Of a stretch of DNA of 64,000 nucleotides, positions 53,589-63,506 are shown piece after piece (the first letter of the stretch is position 1; each line of letters starts with the position of its first letter). Made by a program: the position numbers and the translations under genes. Under the pieces are notes generated by a model, which worked only from the letters and a program-made list of their open reading frames with translations, made no database searches and was not told the origin of the DNA. Source of the stretch: Novosphingobium taihuense (GTDB lineage Bacteria > Pseudomonadota > Alphaproteobacteria > Sphingomonadales > Sphingomonadaceae); contig NZ_VLKJ01000009.1 in assembly GCF_007830315.1 (NCBI RefSeq), forward strand, positions 91,334 to 155,333, in the 5' to 3' direction.

Positions 53589-54773
53589 ATGGCAGGCATG
53601 GTACCGTTCGATTGGGAAGACGCGCTCGGGCTCGACAGCCTGCTGAGCGACGACGAACGGTTGATCCGCGATGCGGCGCGGGCCTTTGCGCAGGACCGGC
53701 TTGCCCCGCGCGTGATCGACGCCTTTGCCAACGAGCATACAGACCCTGCAATCTTCCGCGAGATGGGGGAACAGGGTCTGCTCGGCGTGACGCTGCCCGA
53801 GGATTATGGCTGTGCTGGTGCCGGTTACGTGTCCTACGGCCTCGTCGCGCGCGAAGTGGAGCGGGTGGATTCCGGCTACCGCTCGATGATGAGCGTGCAG
53901 TCGAGCCTCGTGATGTTCCCGATCTACGAGTATGGATCCGAAGAGCAGCGCCGCAAGTATCTGCCGAAGCTGGCTACGGGCGAATGGATCGGCTGCTTCG
54001 GCCTGACGGAGCCCGATGCCGGGTCTGATCCCGGCGGGATGCGGACCAATGCCCGCAAGGTCGATGGCGGATACATCATCAACGGCGCCAAGACGTGGAT
54101 TTCCAACGCGCCGATCGCCGATGTCTTCGTCGTCTGGGCCAAGAGCGATGCGCACGATGGCGGCATTCGCGGCTTCGTGCTGGAAAAGGGCATGAAGGGC
54201 CTTTCGGCACCCAAGATCGAGAACAAGGTCTCCTTGCGCGCCTCGATCACCGGCATGATCGTGATGGACGACGTGTTCGTGCCCGATGATGCGCTCCTGC
54301 CCAACGTGCAGGGGCTCAAGGGGCCGTTCGGCTGCCTCAATCGCGCGCGCTACGGCATTTCATGGGGTGCGCTTGGTGCGGCGGAGTTCTGCTATTCCGC
54401 CGCGCGGCAGTACGGGCTGGATCGCCACCAGTTCGGCCGCCCGCTTGCCGCAACGCAGCTTTACCAGAAGAAGCTGGCAGACATGCTGACCGAGATCACG
54501 CTCGGCCTCCATGCCTCGCTGCAGGTTGGCCGGTTGATGGACGCGGGCAAGTTCGCGCCCGAGATGATCTCCATCGTCAAGCGCAACAATGTCGGCAAGG
54601 CGCTGGATATAGCCCGTCAGGCGCGCGACATGCACGGCGGCAATGGCATTTCGGGCGAGTACCAGGTGATCCGCCACATGGTGAACCTCGAAACGGTCAA
54701 CACCTACGAAGGCACACACGATGTCCACGCGCTGATCCTTGGCCGCGCGATTACCGGCATCGCTGCGTTCTGA
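53589..54773 (+). CDS. gcdH: Glutaryl-CoA dehydrogenase
   Basis: FAD-dependent acyl-CoA dehydrogenase of 394 residues that oxidatively decarboxylates glutaryl-CoA to crotonyl-CoA, the lysine/tryptophan and aromatic dicarboxylate route. It matches the known enzyme closely by motif: [72 protein letters not shown], and [20 protein letters not shown] with the catalytic Glu. AAGGAG lies seven bases before the ATG. It is a single gene between maiA and trhO on the same strand, and its promoter region contains the 18-bp palindrome. Confidence 0.95.
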   Translation: MAGMVPFDWEDALGLDSLLSDDERLIRDAARAFAQDRLAPRVIDAFANEHTDPAIFREMGEQGLLGVTLPEDYGCAGAGYVSYGLVAREVERVDSGYRSMMSVQSSLVMFPIYEYGSEEQRRKYLPKLATGEWIGCFGLTEPDAGSDPGGMRTNARKVDGGYIINGAKTWISNAPIADVFVVWAKSDAHDGGIRGFVLEKGMKGLSAPKIENKVSLRASITGMIVMDDVFVPDDALLPNVQGLKGPFGCLNRARYGISWGALGAAEFCYSAARQYGLDRHQFGRPLAATQLYQKKLADMLTEITLGLHASLQVGRLMDAGKFAPEMISIVKRNNVGKALDIARQARDMHGGNGISGEYQVIRHMVNLETVNTYEGTHDVHALILGRAITGIAAF

Positions 54774-54838
54774 CCAAATCGTTCTGACCGGTAGCGATAC
54801 GCTGGTGAATCCGGGGCGCGTGGATTATGGCGCGCGCC

Positions 54839-55777
54839 ATGGAATCACCGGTTACCGTTGCTGCGCTTTATCGCTTTGCCGTCATCGCCGATTGCGCAGT
54901 CTTGCGCGATGCTCTCGATGCGCTGTGCCGGGCGCAAGGCATCAGGGGGACGCTGCTGATCGCGCGCGAGGGGATCAACGGCACGATTGCCGGGAGCGCG
55001 GAAGGGATTGCCCGCGTGGTCGATTTCATTCGCGCGCAGCCCGATTGCGCCGAGACCGACGTCAAGTATTCCAGCGCCTCGGACATGCCGTTCTACCGCA
55101 TGAAGGTGCGGATCAAGCGCGAGATCGTGACGATGGGCGAGCCCGACATCGATCCGCGCGCCAGCGTGGGCACTTATGTCGCCCCGCAGGACTGGAACGC
55201 CCTGATCGCCGCCCCTGACACCATCGTGATCGATACGCGCAACGACTACGAGGTGGCCGCTGGCACGTTCGAGCGCGCGATCGATCCGCAGACGGCCAGC
55301 TTCCGCGAGTTCCCCGAATGGTTCCGACGCGAGCGCGAGCGGCTGCTGGGCGAAGGGAAAGCGCCCAGGGTCGCCATGTTCTGCACCGGCGGCATCCGCT
55401 GCGAGAAATCGACCGCGTTCCTCAAGGCCGAGGGCGTCGAGGAGGTCTATCATCTCAAGGGCGGCATCCTGAAGTATCTCGAGGAAGTGCCGCAGGAGCA
55501 GAGCCTGTGGCATGGCGAATGCTTCGTGTTCGACGAGCGCGTGACAGTGGGACACGGCCTGGTACAGGGGAGCCACGTGCTGTGCCGCGCCTGCCGCCGC
55601 CCGGTAAGCGCCGATGGGCAGGGCCACGCCCTGTACGAAGAGGGCGTATCATGCGCTGACTGCTATCACGAGCGCACCGACGAGCAGCGTGCCTCGGCGC
55701 GGGAGCGGGACCGACAGGAGAAGCTGGCCCGCGCACGCGGCACCAGTCACATCGGCGCGGTGCTCAGCACGAACTGA
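54839..55777 (+). CDS. trhO: tRNA uridine(34) hydroxylase TrhO
   Basis: Rhodanese-fold enzyme that hydroxylates U34 of tRNA in an oxygen-dependent way. It has 312 residues with the acylphosphatase-like N-terminal domain ([11 protein letters not shown]), the [16 protein letters not shown] linker and the rhodanese site [14 protein letters not shown] with the active Cys. [10 protein letters not shown] and a C-terminal Cys-rich end ([10 protein letters not shown] and CADCYHERT) that could bind zinc complete it. The ATG at 54839 gives the usual start; the frame to 54827 adds four residues. Its 3' end overlaps the convergent hydrolase gene by 14 bases. Confidence 0.93.
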   Translation: MESPVTVAALYRFAVIADCAVLRDALDALCRAQGIRGTLLIAREGINGTIAGSAEGIARVVDFIRAQPDCAETDVKYSSASDMPFYRMKVRIKREIVTMGEPDIDPRASVGTYVAPQDWNALIAAPDTIVIDTRNDYEVAAGTFERAIDPQTASFREFPEWFRRERERLLGEGKAPRVAMFCTGGIRCEKSTAFLKAEGVEEVYHLKGGILKYLEEVPQEQSLWHGECFVFDERVTVGHGLVQGSHVLCRACRRPVSADGQGHALYEEGVSCADCYHERTDEQRASARERDRQEKLARARGTSHIGAVLSTN

Positions 55778-56612
55778 CGAAATCCACGATCTCGTCGGCG
55801 AGGCGGCGGTCCGAGGTGCCTACGTGCATCGCCAGGGAATAGTGATTGTGGCCGGGAACGATCATGCCGACCGGCATGGCGCCATGACGTTCGAGCCGCT
55901 CGGCCATGAGCCCCAGGAATTCGGACTGAAAGCGCGGTGGATCGTATTGCGCGCAGGCGACGAACAGCGGGATCGCCGTGGACGCGACAGCCTCGCGCGG
56001 CATGCGCTCCGGGTAATCCGCATTCGGGCCGTAATAGGGCTCGTCGCGCTCATCGAGCGGCGTGTAACCATAGAGGCCTGACAACAGCACGGCCCCTGCC
56101 AGTGCCAGATCCGGCCGCAGCTTAAGCGCTGAAGCGATGTGCACCGCGCCTGCCGAAGTGCCGGCGACCACGATCCGTGCCGGATCACCGCCATGCGCCG
56201 CCACGTTGGCACGCAACCATTCGACCGCGAGCACCACATCCTCGCCACCTTCGGGCCAGCGCGCTTGCGGGAGAAGGCGGTAGTTCATTGCCGCGCCGAG
56301 AAACCCGGCCTCTGCCATCGTCCGGGCGAAGGCGGCATTTTGCCACGAGCCTCCCTCGCTCGCAGCCCCGCCCTTGTCGCCCAGACGGAAGCCGCCGCCA
56401 TGGACGAAGAGGACGACGGGAAGGCCCGGCGCCTCGCTAGTCCGATAGAGATCAAGCCGGTGCCGCTCGTGCGGACCATATGCACAATCGGCGGCGAGGA
56501 CCGGCACGCGTGCGGCAAGTTCACGCTGCCCGCCATCGAACAGCGCGCGGACCTGCTCGACCACTTGCGGTCCGAGCGTGTTGCGCATGGCCGCGATCGC
56601 GCCGCGTGTCAT
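55764..56612 (-). CDS. Alpha/beta hydrolase of the aromatic operon
   Basis: A 282-residue cytoplasmic alpha/beta hydrolase with [12 protein letters not shown] (oxyanion), the elbow [12 protein letters not shown] and the terminal His in VPGHNHYS. The family includes arylformamidase-like and carboxylesterase enzymes, not the MhpC-type C-C hydrolases, so it probably cleaves an ester or amide rather than the ring-fission product. It is the last gene of a six-gene minus-strand operon and overlaps the fumarylacetoacetate-hydrolase-like gene by 4 bases (ATGA). Confidence 0.88.
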   Translation of the reverse strand: MTRGAIAAMRNTLGPQVVEQVRALFDGGQRELAARVPVLAADCAYGPHERHRLDLYRTSEAPGLPVVLFVHGGGFRLGDKGGAASEGGSWQNAAFARTMAEAGFLGAAMNYRLLPQARWPEGGEDVVLAVEWLRANVAAHGGDPARIVVAGTSAGAVHIASALKLRPDLALAGAVLLSGLYGYTPLDERDEPYYGPNADYPERMPREAVASTAIPLFVACAQYDPPRFQSEFLGLMAERLERHGAMPVGMIVPGHNHYSLAMHVGTSDRRLADEIVDFVSSC

Positions 56613-57442
56613 GCCTCGTCGATCACCGGGTTGGTCAGCGTGCCGACCTTGCCGATGGAGATTTCGGCGACGTCTCCGGCCTTCATGTAGAGCGGGGGCG
56701 TGCGCTTGTCGCCGACGCCGCCGGGCGTGCCGGTGGCGATCACGTCGCCCGGTTCGAGGGTGGTGAAGGTCGAGCAGTATTCGATGATGAAGGCGACGTC
56801 CCAGATCATGTCGGAGACGGGCTGGTCCTGCACGAGCTGGCCGTTGATGCGGGTCTGCACGCGCTGGCTGGCAAAGTCGGGCAATTCGTCAGGCGTTACG
56901 AGGGCAGGGCCGAAAGCGCCGGTGCCGGGGAAGTTCTTGCCCGGCGTGAACTGGATGTTGTGGCGCTGCCAATCGCGTACCGAACCATCGTTGAACACCG
57001 AATAGCCTGCCACGTGCTCCATCGCCTTGGCGCGGGGGATGCGGCGACCGCCCTTGCCGATGATGACGGCCAGCTCGCCTTCATAGTCGAAGCGGGTGGT
57101 TTCGGGCGGGCGCACCAGCGGCTCGCCATCGGCGATCAGGCTGTCGGCCCAGCGGGTAAAGATCGCGGGGAATTCCTTCTGCTCGCGCCCGGTCTCGGCG
57201 ACGTGGGTGGCATAGTTGAGCCCGACGCAGAGGATCTTGTTCGGGTTGGGGATCAGCGGCAGCAGGCGCACGTCGGCGCGGGCGTAAGTCGCGGTCGAAG
57301 CAAGCGCCGACAGGTCACCGGCCACGGCATCCTTGAGCCATGCCTCAGTCCCTTGCGCACCGAGGTCGTGCACGGTCTCGCCATCGAGGCGGCCGAAGCT
57401 GGGGGTGCCGTCAGGACGGCGGAAGCTGATGTAACGGGCCAT
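56609..57442 (-). CDS. Fumarylacetoacetate hydrolase-family protein
   Basis: A 277-residue FAH-fold enzyme. The first part PNPNKILCVGLNYATHVAET and the metal site residues in YEGELAVIIGKGG and VAGYSVFNDGSVRDWQ are all present. GDVIATGTPGGVGDKR is the family's C-terminal signature. Members hydrolyse or decarboxylate diketo acids, hydratase/decarboxylase style, in the lower part of ring-cleavage pathways. It lies 110 bases behind the dioxygenase gene, with GGGGGAG before the ATG, and overlaps the hydrolase gene by 4 bases. Confidence 0.93.
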   Translation of the reverse strand: MARYISFRRPDGTPSFGRLDGETVHDLGAQGTEAWLKDAVAGDLSALASTATYARADVRLLPLIPNPNKILCVGLNYATHVAETGREQKEFPAIFTRWADSLIADGEPLVRPPETTRFDYEGELAVIIGKGGRRIPRAKAMEHVAGYSVFNDGSVRDWQRHNIQFTPGKNFPGTGAFGPALVTPDELPDFASQRVQTRINGQLVQDQPVSDMIWDVAFIIEYCSTFTTLEPGDVIATGTPGGVGDKRTPPLYMKAGDVAEISIGKVGTLTNPVIDEA

Positions 57443-57552
57443 GGTCTTTTCTCCCCCTGAGCGGGCTTGTGCGCGGACGTGTCATGCGTGACCGTTGGAA
57501 GGGGCCAGTGCAAGAGCGGCAGCGCCGCCGACAAATCCGCGTCGGTCGAGTG

Positions 57553-58455
57553 TCAAAGCGGTGCGGGCTCCCAGTCGCGGCGGCAGCGGAAACGCTCTTC
57601 AGCAACGCGCAGCCCGGCGAAGTCCTTGTCCGAAACGCCCCACTGGTCGATGCGGTTTTCGGGCCAGGTCCAGTCGTCGGGCTCGCCGGTGCGGTAGTCG
57701 GCCGGGACCTTCTCGACGGCGGTCGAATATTCGATCACCGGGCCGAACGGCGCGATGTAATAGGCATAGACGTTGTCGCCAGGACCATGGCGGCCCGGAC
57801 CCCAGGCGGGGGCAAAGCCGTTGTCGCGCATCCAGCCAATGCCGCGCATCACCGCGTCGAGATCGTCCATCTCGAAGGCAACGTGATTGAGGCTGGCAAA
57901 TCCTGCGCGGGCAAAGGCGGTGGAATGGTGGCTGTCATTGCAGCGCACGAAGACCATGCCCTTCGTCCGGTCCGAGACGCGGAAGTCGAGCACGTCCTCG
58001 ACCGCGTGGCCCAGTAGCTCGGCATCGACCGCGTTGAACACCACGTGAGTCAGCTTGACCGGCGAGACGCGCTTGCTGGCCTTGGAAAAGCCTTCGATCG
58101 GAGCGACTTCGCTGGTGCCCGCAAGGAAGCGCAGGATCGTGCCCTCGGGCAGTTCGACGAGGATGCCGTGGCCTTCGCCCGGATCGGCAGAGGTCACCGG
58201 GCGCGCTGCCCAGCCCTTCTCGGTGACGCGGGACTTGATCGCGGCCAGTTCCTCGTCGCTGCACACGAACGTGGTCGAGCGGACAAACTCCTCGTCCGAT
58301 GGCTCGAAGGCGACGAGATAGGGGAAGCTCCCGGTGCCGCGCAGGTAATGCCCTCCCCCGCGCAATTCGGCAGGCGAGAGGCCCCAGACGCCTGTCATCC
58401 AGGCCGCCGCTGCGGCAGGATCGGGCAGGGCAATTTCGATGCTGCGCAGCTTCAC
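57553..58455 (-). CDS. Extradiol ring-cleavage dioxygenase (VOC family)
   Basis: A type-I extradiol dioxygenase of about 300 residues made of two glyoxalase-like (VOC) repeats. The second repeat holds the likely metal ligands His (KLTHVVFNAV), His (LNHVAFEMDD) and Glu (PVIEYSTA), and the family motif GRHGPGDNVYAYY. The start is a GTG at 58455, overlapping the stop of the preceding gene as GTGA. It would open a catechol ring next to the hydroxyl pair, following the flavin hydroxylase of the same operon. The substrate is unknown; the short lower pathway suggests a substituted hydroxy-aromatic acid. Confidence 0.88.
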   Translation of the reverse strand: MKLRSIEIALPDPAAAAAWMTGVWGLSPAELRGGGHYLRGTGSFPYLVAFEPSDEEFVRSTTFVCSDEELAAIKSRVTEKGWAARPVTSADPGEGHGILVELPEGTILRFLAGTSEVAPIEGFSKASKRVSPVKLTHVVFNAVDAELLGHAVEDVLDFRVSDRTKGMVFVRCNDSHHSTAFARAGFASLNHVAFEMDDLDAVMRGIGWMRDNGFAPAWGPGRHGPGDNVYAYYIAPFGPVIEYSTAVEKVPADYRTGEPDDWTWPENRIDQWGVSDKDFAGLRVAEERFRCRRDWEPAPL

Positions 58456-58880
58456 TTGGCATTCTCCAGATTGAACCCGGCGGCATGGAGGCCTGCCAGC
58501 GCGCAGAGCTCGTCGCAATCGCCGGTATCGCCGCTGATGCCGACGGCGCCGATAACTTCGCGCTGATGGCGGATCAGCACGCCGCCGGGCGAGAAGGCGA
58601 TATTGCCGCCGACCGCAACGCTGACGCTCTGGAAGAACGCCGGATTGCCCTTGGCGCGTTCGGCCAGCACGCGGGTATCATCGCCCATGCCGAGCGCACC
58701 CATCGCCTTGGCGCGGGCGATATCGTGACGGAACAGGCTCGCGCCGTCCTCGCGGGCAAAGGCAACCGGGTGGCCGCCTGCATCGAGCACGATCACCGCG
58801 AGCGGCTTTGCCTTGCGGGAACGCGCTTCGGCCAGCGCGGTGGCAACGATAGTCTGTGCGGAACTGAGTGTCAGGCTCAT
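58452..58880 (-). CDS. GlcG/HbpS heme-binding-like protein
   Basis: A 142-residue protein of the GlcG/HbpS (DUF336) family: KPLAVIVLDAGGHPVAFARE, then DGASLFRHDIARAKAMGALG and FSPGGVLIRHQREVIGAVGI. Family members bind heme or small aromatics and often sit in catabolic operons without a proven reaction. It overlaps the flavin monooxygenase gene by 4 bases at its start and the dioxygenase gene at its end, so it is made in step with both. Confidence 0.92.
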   Translation of the reverse strand: MSLTLSSAQTIVATALAEARSRKAKPLAVIVLDAGGHPVAFAREDGASLFRHDIARAKAMGALGMGDDTRVLAERAKGNPAFFQSVSVAVGGNIAFSPGGVLIRHQREVIGAVGISGDTGDCDELCALAGLHAAGFNLENAK

Positions 58881-60373
58881 GCCGCGATCTCCTGCCTGAA
58901 GCCGAGCAGCGCATCGCGCGCGGCCAGCAGGTCGGCTGCATTGCCGGTGCCGAACACGCAGTGATCGGGGCGCACCAGTACGGCATCTGCGCCACGCGCA
59001 TCAAGCCATGCCAGCACCGCGCCATTGTCGGGCAGGTCCTCCGCGGCGATCGCACCTTCGGCACCGCTGCCGCGCGCGAACAACCGCCAGCCCTGTCCGA
59101 CCAGATCGTCGAGCTTGCGCCCGTCGGCCAGGATGGGCTGGATGAAACGCTCGCCCGAGCCGGGCGTGCCGGCCGCGATGAAACCGGTGCTGATTGCCGG
59201 GATCAGGTCAGCCGCAGTCTCCCCGACTTTCTGCGCCGCCTGCGCGCGGATGCTCGCGTCGCGCTCTGCGGCCTTGGCAGGATCGAGTTCGCAGATGTAG
59301 CGGCCTGCCGCTACCGCCGCGCCGATCACGCCGCGCACATGAGGGTCGCGCTCGGGCTGGTAGGTGGAAAGGATCGCTTCGTCCGCGCCGTCACTGGCGA
59401 TCGCTGCCATCTTCCACGCAAGGTTGGCCACGTCGCGCAGGCCATGGCACATGCCCTGGCCGAAGAACGGCGGCGTCTGATGCGCGGCATCGCCTGCCAG
59501 GAACACCCGGCCGACCTGCCATTGCTCGGCCACCAACCCGTGGAAGCGGTAGGTCGCGGCGCGCACGATCCGGTGCGGAACATCCTTCATCCATGCCCCG
59601 ACGAGCGCGGCGACGTTCTCCCCGCGCATCATCTCCGCATCATCTTCGTGCGGCAGGAGCATGAACTCCCAGCGGCGATGGTTCCGACGGCCGGGAACGA
59701 CCGTGGCCGGACGGGCCGGATCGCACATCATCACCGACAGGCGCTGCAGGTCCGCGCCCTCGGGGACGCCGGTCAGGGGCGGGAAGGTGACCGGTCCTTC
59801 GACTTCGGCATCGACGACCAGCCAGGGCTCCTCGAAATCGAGGTCATCGAGCTTCACGCCCAGCGCCTTGCGGACTGGACTGCGCGAGCCATCGGCTGCG
59901 ATCACCCAGCGCGCACGCAACTCGCGGGCCTCGCCATCATGGTCGTAGCGGATCGTGACGCCATTGGCGTCCTGCTCCAGCGCGGTGAACTCCGCCCCCG
60001 TGACCAGCGTGATATCGCCATTGTCGGCAAAGGCCGCGCGAAGGTGCGCCTCGAACTCGGGCTGGTAGAAGAAGTAGTCGTTCGACCAGCCGAACGGCTT
60101 GGGCTTGCCGACCGTGCCCATGTAACGGATCACGCCGTGGTCCGCGCCGATGTGCAGATGCCCATCCGTCGCCACCATGTCCGGCAGGACGCGGTCGATC
60201 ACGCCCGCCGTCTGGAACAGGCGCATCATCTCATGATCGAGATGCACGGCGCGCGGCAGCGGGTAGTGGTCGGTCTTCTTTTCGAGCACCGTCACCGAAA
60301 GACCGTGTCTTCCGAGCAGGTTGGCCGCCATAGCTCCCACAGGACCGCAACCGATGATCGCAACATCGATCAT
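58877..60373 (-). CDS. FAD-dependent aromatic hydroxylase (MhpA-like)
   Basis: A 498-residue class A flavoprotein monooxygenase. GCGPVGAMAANLLGRHGLSV is the FAD-binding beta-alpha-beta unit, WVIAADGSRSPVRKALG the DG motif, and GRVFLAGDAAHQTPPFFGQG the GD motif with LRDVANLAWK. The C-terminal thioredoxin-like domain (GADAVLVRPDHCVFG) is as in 3-(3-hydroxyphenyl)propionate hydroxylase. It would add an ortho hydroxyl to a phenol to make the substrate of the dioxygenase downstream. It is the second gene of the operon, with a 4-base overlap at both ends. Confidence 0.9.
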   Translation of the reverse strand: MIDVAIIGCGPVGAMAANLLGRHGLSVTVLEKKTDHYPLPRAVHLDHEMMRLFQTAGVIDRVLPDMVATDGHLHIGADHGVIRYMGTVGKPKPFGWSNDYFFYQPEFEAHLRAAFADNGDITLVTGAEFTALEQDANGVTIRYDHDGEARELRARWVIAADGSRSPVRKALGVKLDDLDFEEPWLVVDAEVEGPVTFPPLTGVPEGADLQRLSVMMCDPARPATVVPGRRNHRRWEFMLLPHEDDAEMMRGENVAALVGAWMKDVPHRIVRAATYRFHGLVAEQWQVGRVFLAGDAAHQTPPFFGQGMCHGLRDVANLAWKMAAIASDGADEAILSTYQPERDPHVRGVIGAAVAAGRYICELDPAKAAERDASIRAQAAQKVGETAADLIPAISTGFIAAGTPGSGERFIQPILADGRKLDDLVGQGWRLFARGSGAEGAIAAEDLPDNGAVLAWLDARGADAVLVRPDHCVFGTGNAADLLAARDALLGFRQEIAA

Positions 60374-61590
60374 GCGGCGGGGGCCTTGTGGAGAGCGCCG
60401 CCCTTCATGATCATGGCAAGCTTGTCCTTGTCCTGCAGGATGCGCACGTCCTGCGTCGGATCGCCATCGACAAGGATTAGATCAGCGAGCCAGCCCTCCT
60501 TCACGCGACCGACGTCCAGCCCCATCAGTTCGCCGCCAAGTGCGGTGGCGGCCTTGAGGGCCTCGGCTGGCGTATAGCCGAAGTGATCGACGAAGATCTC
60601 GAGATCGCGCGCGTTTCGGCCGTTGGGATTGAACGGGAAGCCGTAGTCCCCGCCGATCAGGATGCGCATGCCGCGCGCCTTGAGCGCGGGGACGAGCTTG
60701 CTCTCGAGCTCCATCCGCTCGGCCGCGCTCTTCTTCATGTGGCTCATGTCGATGTGCGGCGGCGGGGTGGCTTCGAGCGCGGCGATCGAGACGCCGGGCG
60801 AGGGAGCATAGAACGTGGTGCCCCTGGCTGCGATCATCGCGTCGACTGCAGCCTCGTCGGCATAGGAGGCGTGATAGATGATCCGCGCACCGGCCTTGAG
60901 AGCAAGCTCGATGGCCTTGGGGTAATAAGCGTGCGTGGCGATCCAGAGCCCGGCCTCTCGCGCTGCCTGCCCTGCTGCTACCATTTCCTCGTCAGTGTAG
61001 AGCACTTCCTGCGCCGAGCCCGGCTTCAGCGCATCCTCGCCCGAGACGACGAGCTTGAGCGAGCCGATGCCCTGATCCTTGCAGTAGGCGACGAATTTCC
61101 GGATGGCTTCCGGCCCGCGCCCGTTGAACACGTCGCCGGTTTCTACACCCTCGGCCCCTTCCGGGCTGCGCTCGAGCGTGGAGGGGATCAGGCGCGGTCC
61201 GGGCGTTTCCCCGGCGTCGATCGCCCTGGCCAGCTCCACTTCGATGCCATCGCCCAGAGCCCCTGCCGAATAGGCGCTGGTAAAGCCATGATCGAGCAGC
61301 ACGCGCGCGTTGCGCCACGCGGCAATCTTCAGTTCCTCGGGCGGAAGGATGAACTGGTGGTAGATCTTCTCGACCGAGGAGCCCCAGGTAAGGTGAGCAT
61401 GGGCTTCGACCAAACCGGGCATCAGCGTGCGTCCTGCGCCTTCGACGACGGTTGCGGCGCCCGCGCCATCCAGTCCGTCTGCCGAGTCGGCAATGGTCTT
61501 GATCCGGCCGTCTTCGACAAGCACTGAACCGAGGCCTGCAAGACTTTGTTCGCCATCGAAAATCCGCACGTTGCGGATGAGCGTCGTCAT
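60370..61590 (-). CDS. Amidohydrolase-family enzyme (metal-dependent)
   Basis: A 406-residue amidohydrolase of the imidazolonepropionase-like type. Metal ligands are visible: HAHLTWG (HxH), a Lys/Glu region in SLKLVVSGEDAL, WIATHAYYP and RIIYHASYAD (His residues), and Asp in LIGGDYGFPFN. It would hydrolyse an amide, lactam or lactone. The ATG at 61590 has GGGAG upstream. It is the first gene of the ring-cleavage operon and overlaps the hydroxylase gene by 4 bases, which suggests that the starting compound is an amide- or lactone-linked aromatic that must first be opened. Confidence 0.9.
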   Translation of the reverse strand: MTTLIRNVRIFDGEQSLAGLGSVLVEDGRIKTIADSADGLDGAGAATVVEGAGRTLMPGLVEAHAHLTWGSSVEKIYHQFILPPEELKIAAWRNARVLLDHGFTSAYSAGALGDGIEVELARAIDAGETPGPRLIPSTLERSPEGAEGVETGDVFNGRGPEAIRKFVAYCKDQGIGSLKLVVSGEDALKPGSAQEVLYTDEEMVAAGQAAREAGLWIATHAYYPKAIELALKAGARIIYHASYADEAAVDAMIAARGTTFYAPSPGVSIAALEATPPPHIDMSHMKKSAAERMELESKLVPALKARGMRILIGGDYGFPFNPNGRNARDLEIFVDHFGYTPAEALKAATALGGELMGLDVGRVKEGWLADLILVDGDPTQDVRILQDKDKLAMIMKGGALHKAPAA

Positions 61591-61791
61591 GGCAGTTCTC
61601 CCACTTTCCGGCAGCCGGAGTAGCGGGGCTAACCTCTCAGGAAAAGTATTGTTCTGCGATGATAGCATAGGGAAGACCTATGGATCCACGCCATTAGAAC
61701 CGATAATTTATCTTATGTAAAATGTAGGAATGTAGAAGGCTTCCCCAAATGGCAGGTCTCGCATGGACCCTTGCGGGGCCATACCGATGTC
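61591..61791. promoter_or_regulatory. Divergent promoter region
   Basis: About 200 bases between the aromatic operon and the DCC/ABC1 pair, AT-rich around 61640-61735. It must hold the operon promoter; no regulator gene is adjacent and no operator could be read. Confidence 0.45.
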
Positions 61792-62154
61792 ATGGCAAGC
61801 GCTTCAACACCTGAGCAAGTCACCGTCTGGTACGACGGGGCCTGTCCGCTCTGCTCGCGCGAGATTGCGGCGATGCGGCGGTTGGACCGCGGGGGTGCGA
61901 TCGATTTTGTCGATATTGCAGACCCTTGCATGCCGTGCCCAGTGGATCGCGAAACGGCGCTTTCGCGCTTCCATGTGTCGGAAGGTGGACGGATCCTTTC
62001 GGGCGCGGCGGCCTTTGCGGCGATGTGGCGGGCGGTTCCTGCCTTGCGCTGGCTGGGGATGCTGGCACGTTGGCGCCCGGTCGAACTTTTGCTCGAAGGC
62101 GCCTATCGCGCATTTCTCAAGATTCGCCCAAGATTGCAAAGGCTTGTTAGATGA
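61792..62154 (+). CDS. DCC-family thiol-disulfide oxidoreductase-like protein
   Basis: A 120-residue protein with the family's N-terminal motif WYDGACPLCSREI (DGxCPxC redox pair), followed by IDFVDIADP and a helical end. The name-giving DCC domain is thioredoxin-like; the biological partner is unknown. Its stop overlaps the start of the ABC1 kinase gene by 4 bases, so the two probably act together. The start at 61792 avoids a longer, less likely N-terminus. Confidence 0.9.
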   Translation: MASASTPEQVTVWYDGACPLCSREIAAMRRLDRGGAIDFVDIADPCMPCPVDRETALSRFHVSEGGRILSGAAAFAAMWRAVPALRWLGMLARWRPVELLLEGAYRAFLKIRPRLQRLVR

Positions 62155-63506
62155 GCGGATCGCGTTATCGCAAGGTGCCAACGGCGCGGCTGTCGCGTTT
62201 TGCCGCATTCGGCCAGTTGGCTGGGGGCGTTGCGGCCAACGTGCTGGGCGAAGGGGCGCGGAGGCTGGCGCGGGGGGAAGCGCCGAAGCTGTCCGAGCTG
62301 CTCCTAACCCCCGGAAATGCCACGAGAGTTGCCGACCAGCTATCGCGCCTGCGCGGCGCAGCGATGAAGCTTGGGCAGATGATCTCGCTCGATGCAGGCG
62401 ACGTCCTGCCGCGCGAATTGACCGAGATTCTGGCGCGTTTGCGGGACTCTGCGCACTACATGCCCCCTGCCCAGCTCGAGAAAGTGTTGAATGCGCAGTG
62501 GGGCGCGGGGTGGCGCACGAAATTTCGCGGTTTCGGGGCGCAGCCTATCGCTGCCGCTTCGATCGGACAGGTCCACAAGGCCGTGCTGCCCGATGGTCAA
62601 GTGCTTGCAATAAAGGTACAATATCCCGGCATCGCATCCAGCATCGACGCCGATGTCGACAATGTGGCGACGCTGCTGCGGGTCTCTGGACTGCTGCCGC
62701 AAGGGCTTGATGTGAATCTCCTACTCTCCGAGGCAAAACGGCAACTCCACGAGGAGTCGGACTATCTCCGCGAGGCAGAGATGATGCAAAGCTATGGCAG
62801 GATGCTGTCTGGCGAGGACGCTTTTCTGGTCCCTCGCCCCTATGCCCCCCTCTCGGGCAAGAATGTCCTCGCGATGGACTTCATCGAGGCGCGCCCCATC
62901 GAGTCCCTCCTCTCTGCTCCTGGCGAGATGCGCAACAAGGCGATGGCGGCGCTGCTCGGGCTCACCTTGCGCGAACTGTTTTCGTTCGGATTCATGCAGA
63001 CCGACCCCAACTTCGCCAATTTCCGCTGGCAACCCGAGACCGGCAAGCTGGTGTTGCTGGATTTCGGCGCGGCGCGGGACGTTCCGGTTGAGACGGCGCA
63101 GGCTTACCGGCGGATGCTGCGGGCGGGGCTTGCCGAAGATCGCGAGGCCTTGCGGGCGGCACTGGTCGATGTGGGTTTCGTTTCGGAGCAACAGGTTGCG
63201 CGGCATGGCGCGGCGTTTGACCGGATGCTCGACGTGCTGATCGGGCACCTCGGAAAGCCTGGCCTGTTCGATTTTGCCGACCGCTCGTTTGTTGAGCAGG
63301 TGCGCGCCGAGGCCGAGACGGTGGCAGCGGACCGCGCTTCCTGGCACATTCCGCCGGTCGACACGCTATTCGTGCAGCGCAAGGTCAGCGGCACGGCGCT
63401 GCTGGCGATCCGCATGAAGGCGCAGCTGCCTTTGCGCGAAATGGTGGCCGAAGCGATCGGTGACGGTGAACCGCCACAGGCCACGCTTCGTCGCGCAGTC
63501 GGTTAG
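62151..63506 (+). CDS. ABC1/UbiB-family atypical kinase
   Basis: A 451-residue ABC1 (AarF/UbiB) protein. The family KxGQ motif is in AAMKLGQMISLDAGDVLP, the Ala-rich loop and ATP Lys in AAASIGQVHKAVLPDGQVL then AIKVQYPG, the catalytic region in FGFMQTDPNFANFRW and the metal Asp in LVLLDFGAARDV. Such proteins support isoprenoid-quinone biosynthesis or lipid homeostasis. There is no clear C-terminal membrane anchor, so this is probably an ABC1 paralogue rather than the core UbiB. It is coupled to the DCC gene. Confidence 0.92.
   Translation: MSGSRYRKVPTARLSRFAAFGQLAGGVAANVLGEGARRLARGEAPKLSELLLTPGNATRVADQLSRLRGAAMKLGQMISLDAGDVLPRELTEILARLRDSAHYMPPAQLEKVLNAQWGAGWRTKFRGFGAQPIAAASIGQVHKAVLPDGQVLAIKVQYPGIASSIDADVDNVATLLRVSGLLPQGLDVNLLLSEAKRQLHEESDYLREAEMMQSYGRMLSGEDAFLVPRPYAPLSGKNVLAMDFIEARPIESLLSAPGEMRNKAMAALLGLTLRELFSFGFMQTDPNFANFRWQPETGKLVLLDFGAARDVPVETAQAYRRMLRAGLAEDREALRAALVDVGFVSEQQVARHGAAFDRMLDVLIGHLGKPGLFDFADRSFVEQVRAEAETVAADRASWHIPPVDTLFVQRKVSGTALLAIRMKAQLPLREMVAEAIGDGEPPQATLRRAVG

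Noticed and set aside
58868..60577. 569-codon plus-strand frame
   Set aside because: Antisense to the flavin hydroxylase with intact FAD motifs.
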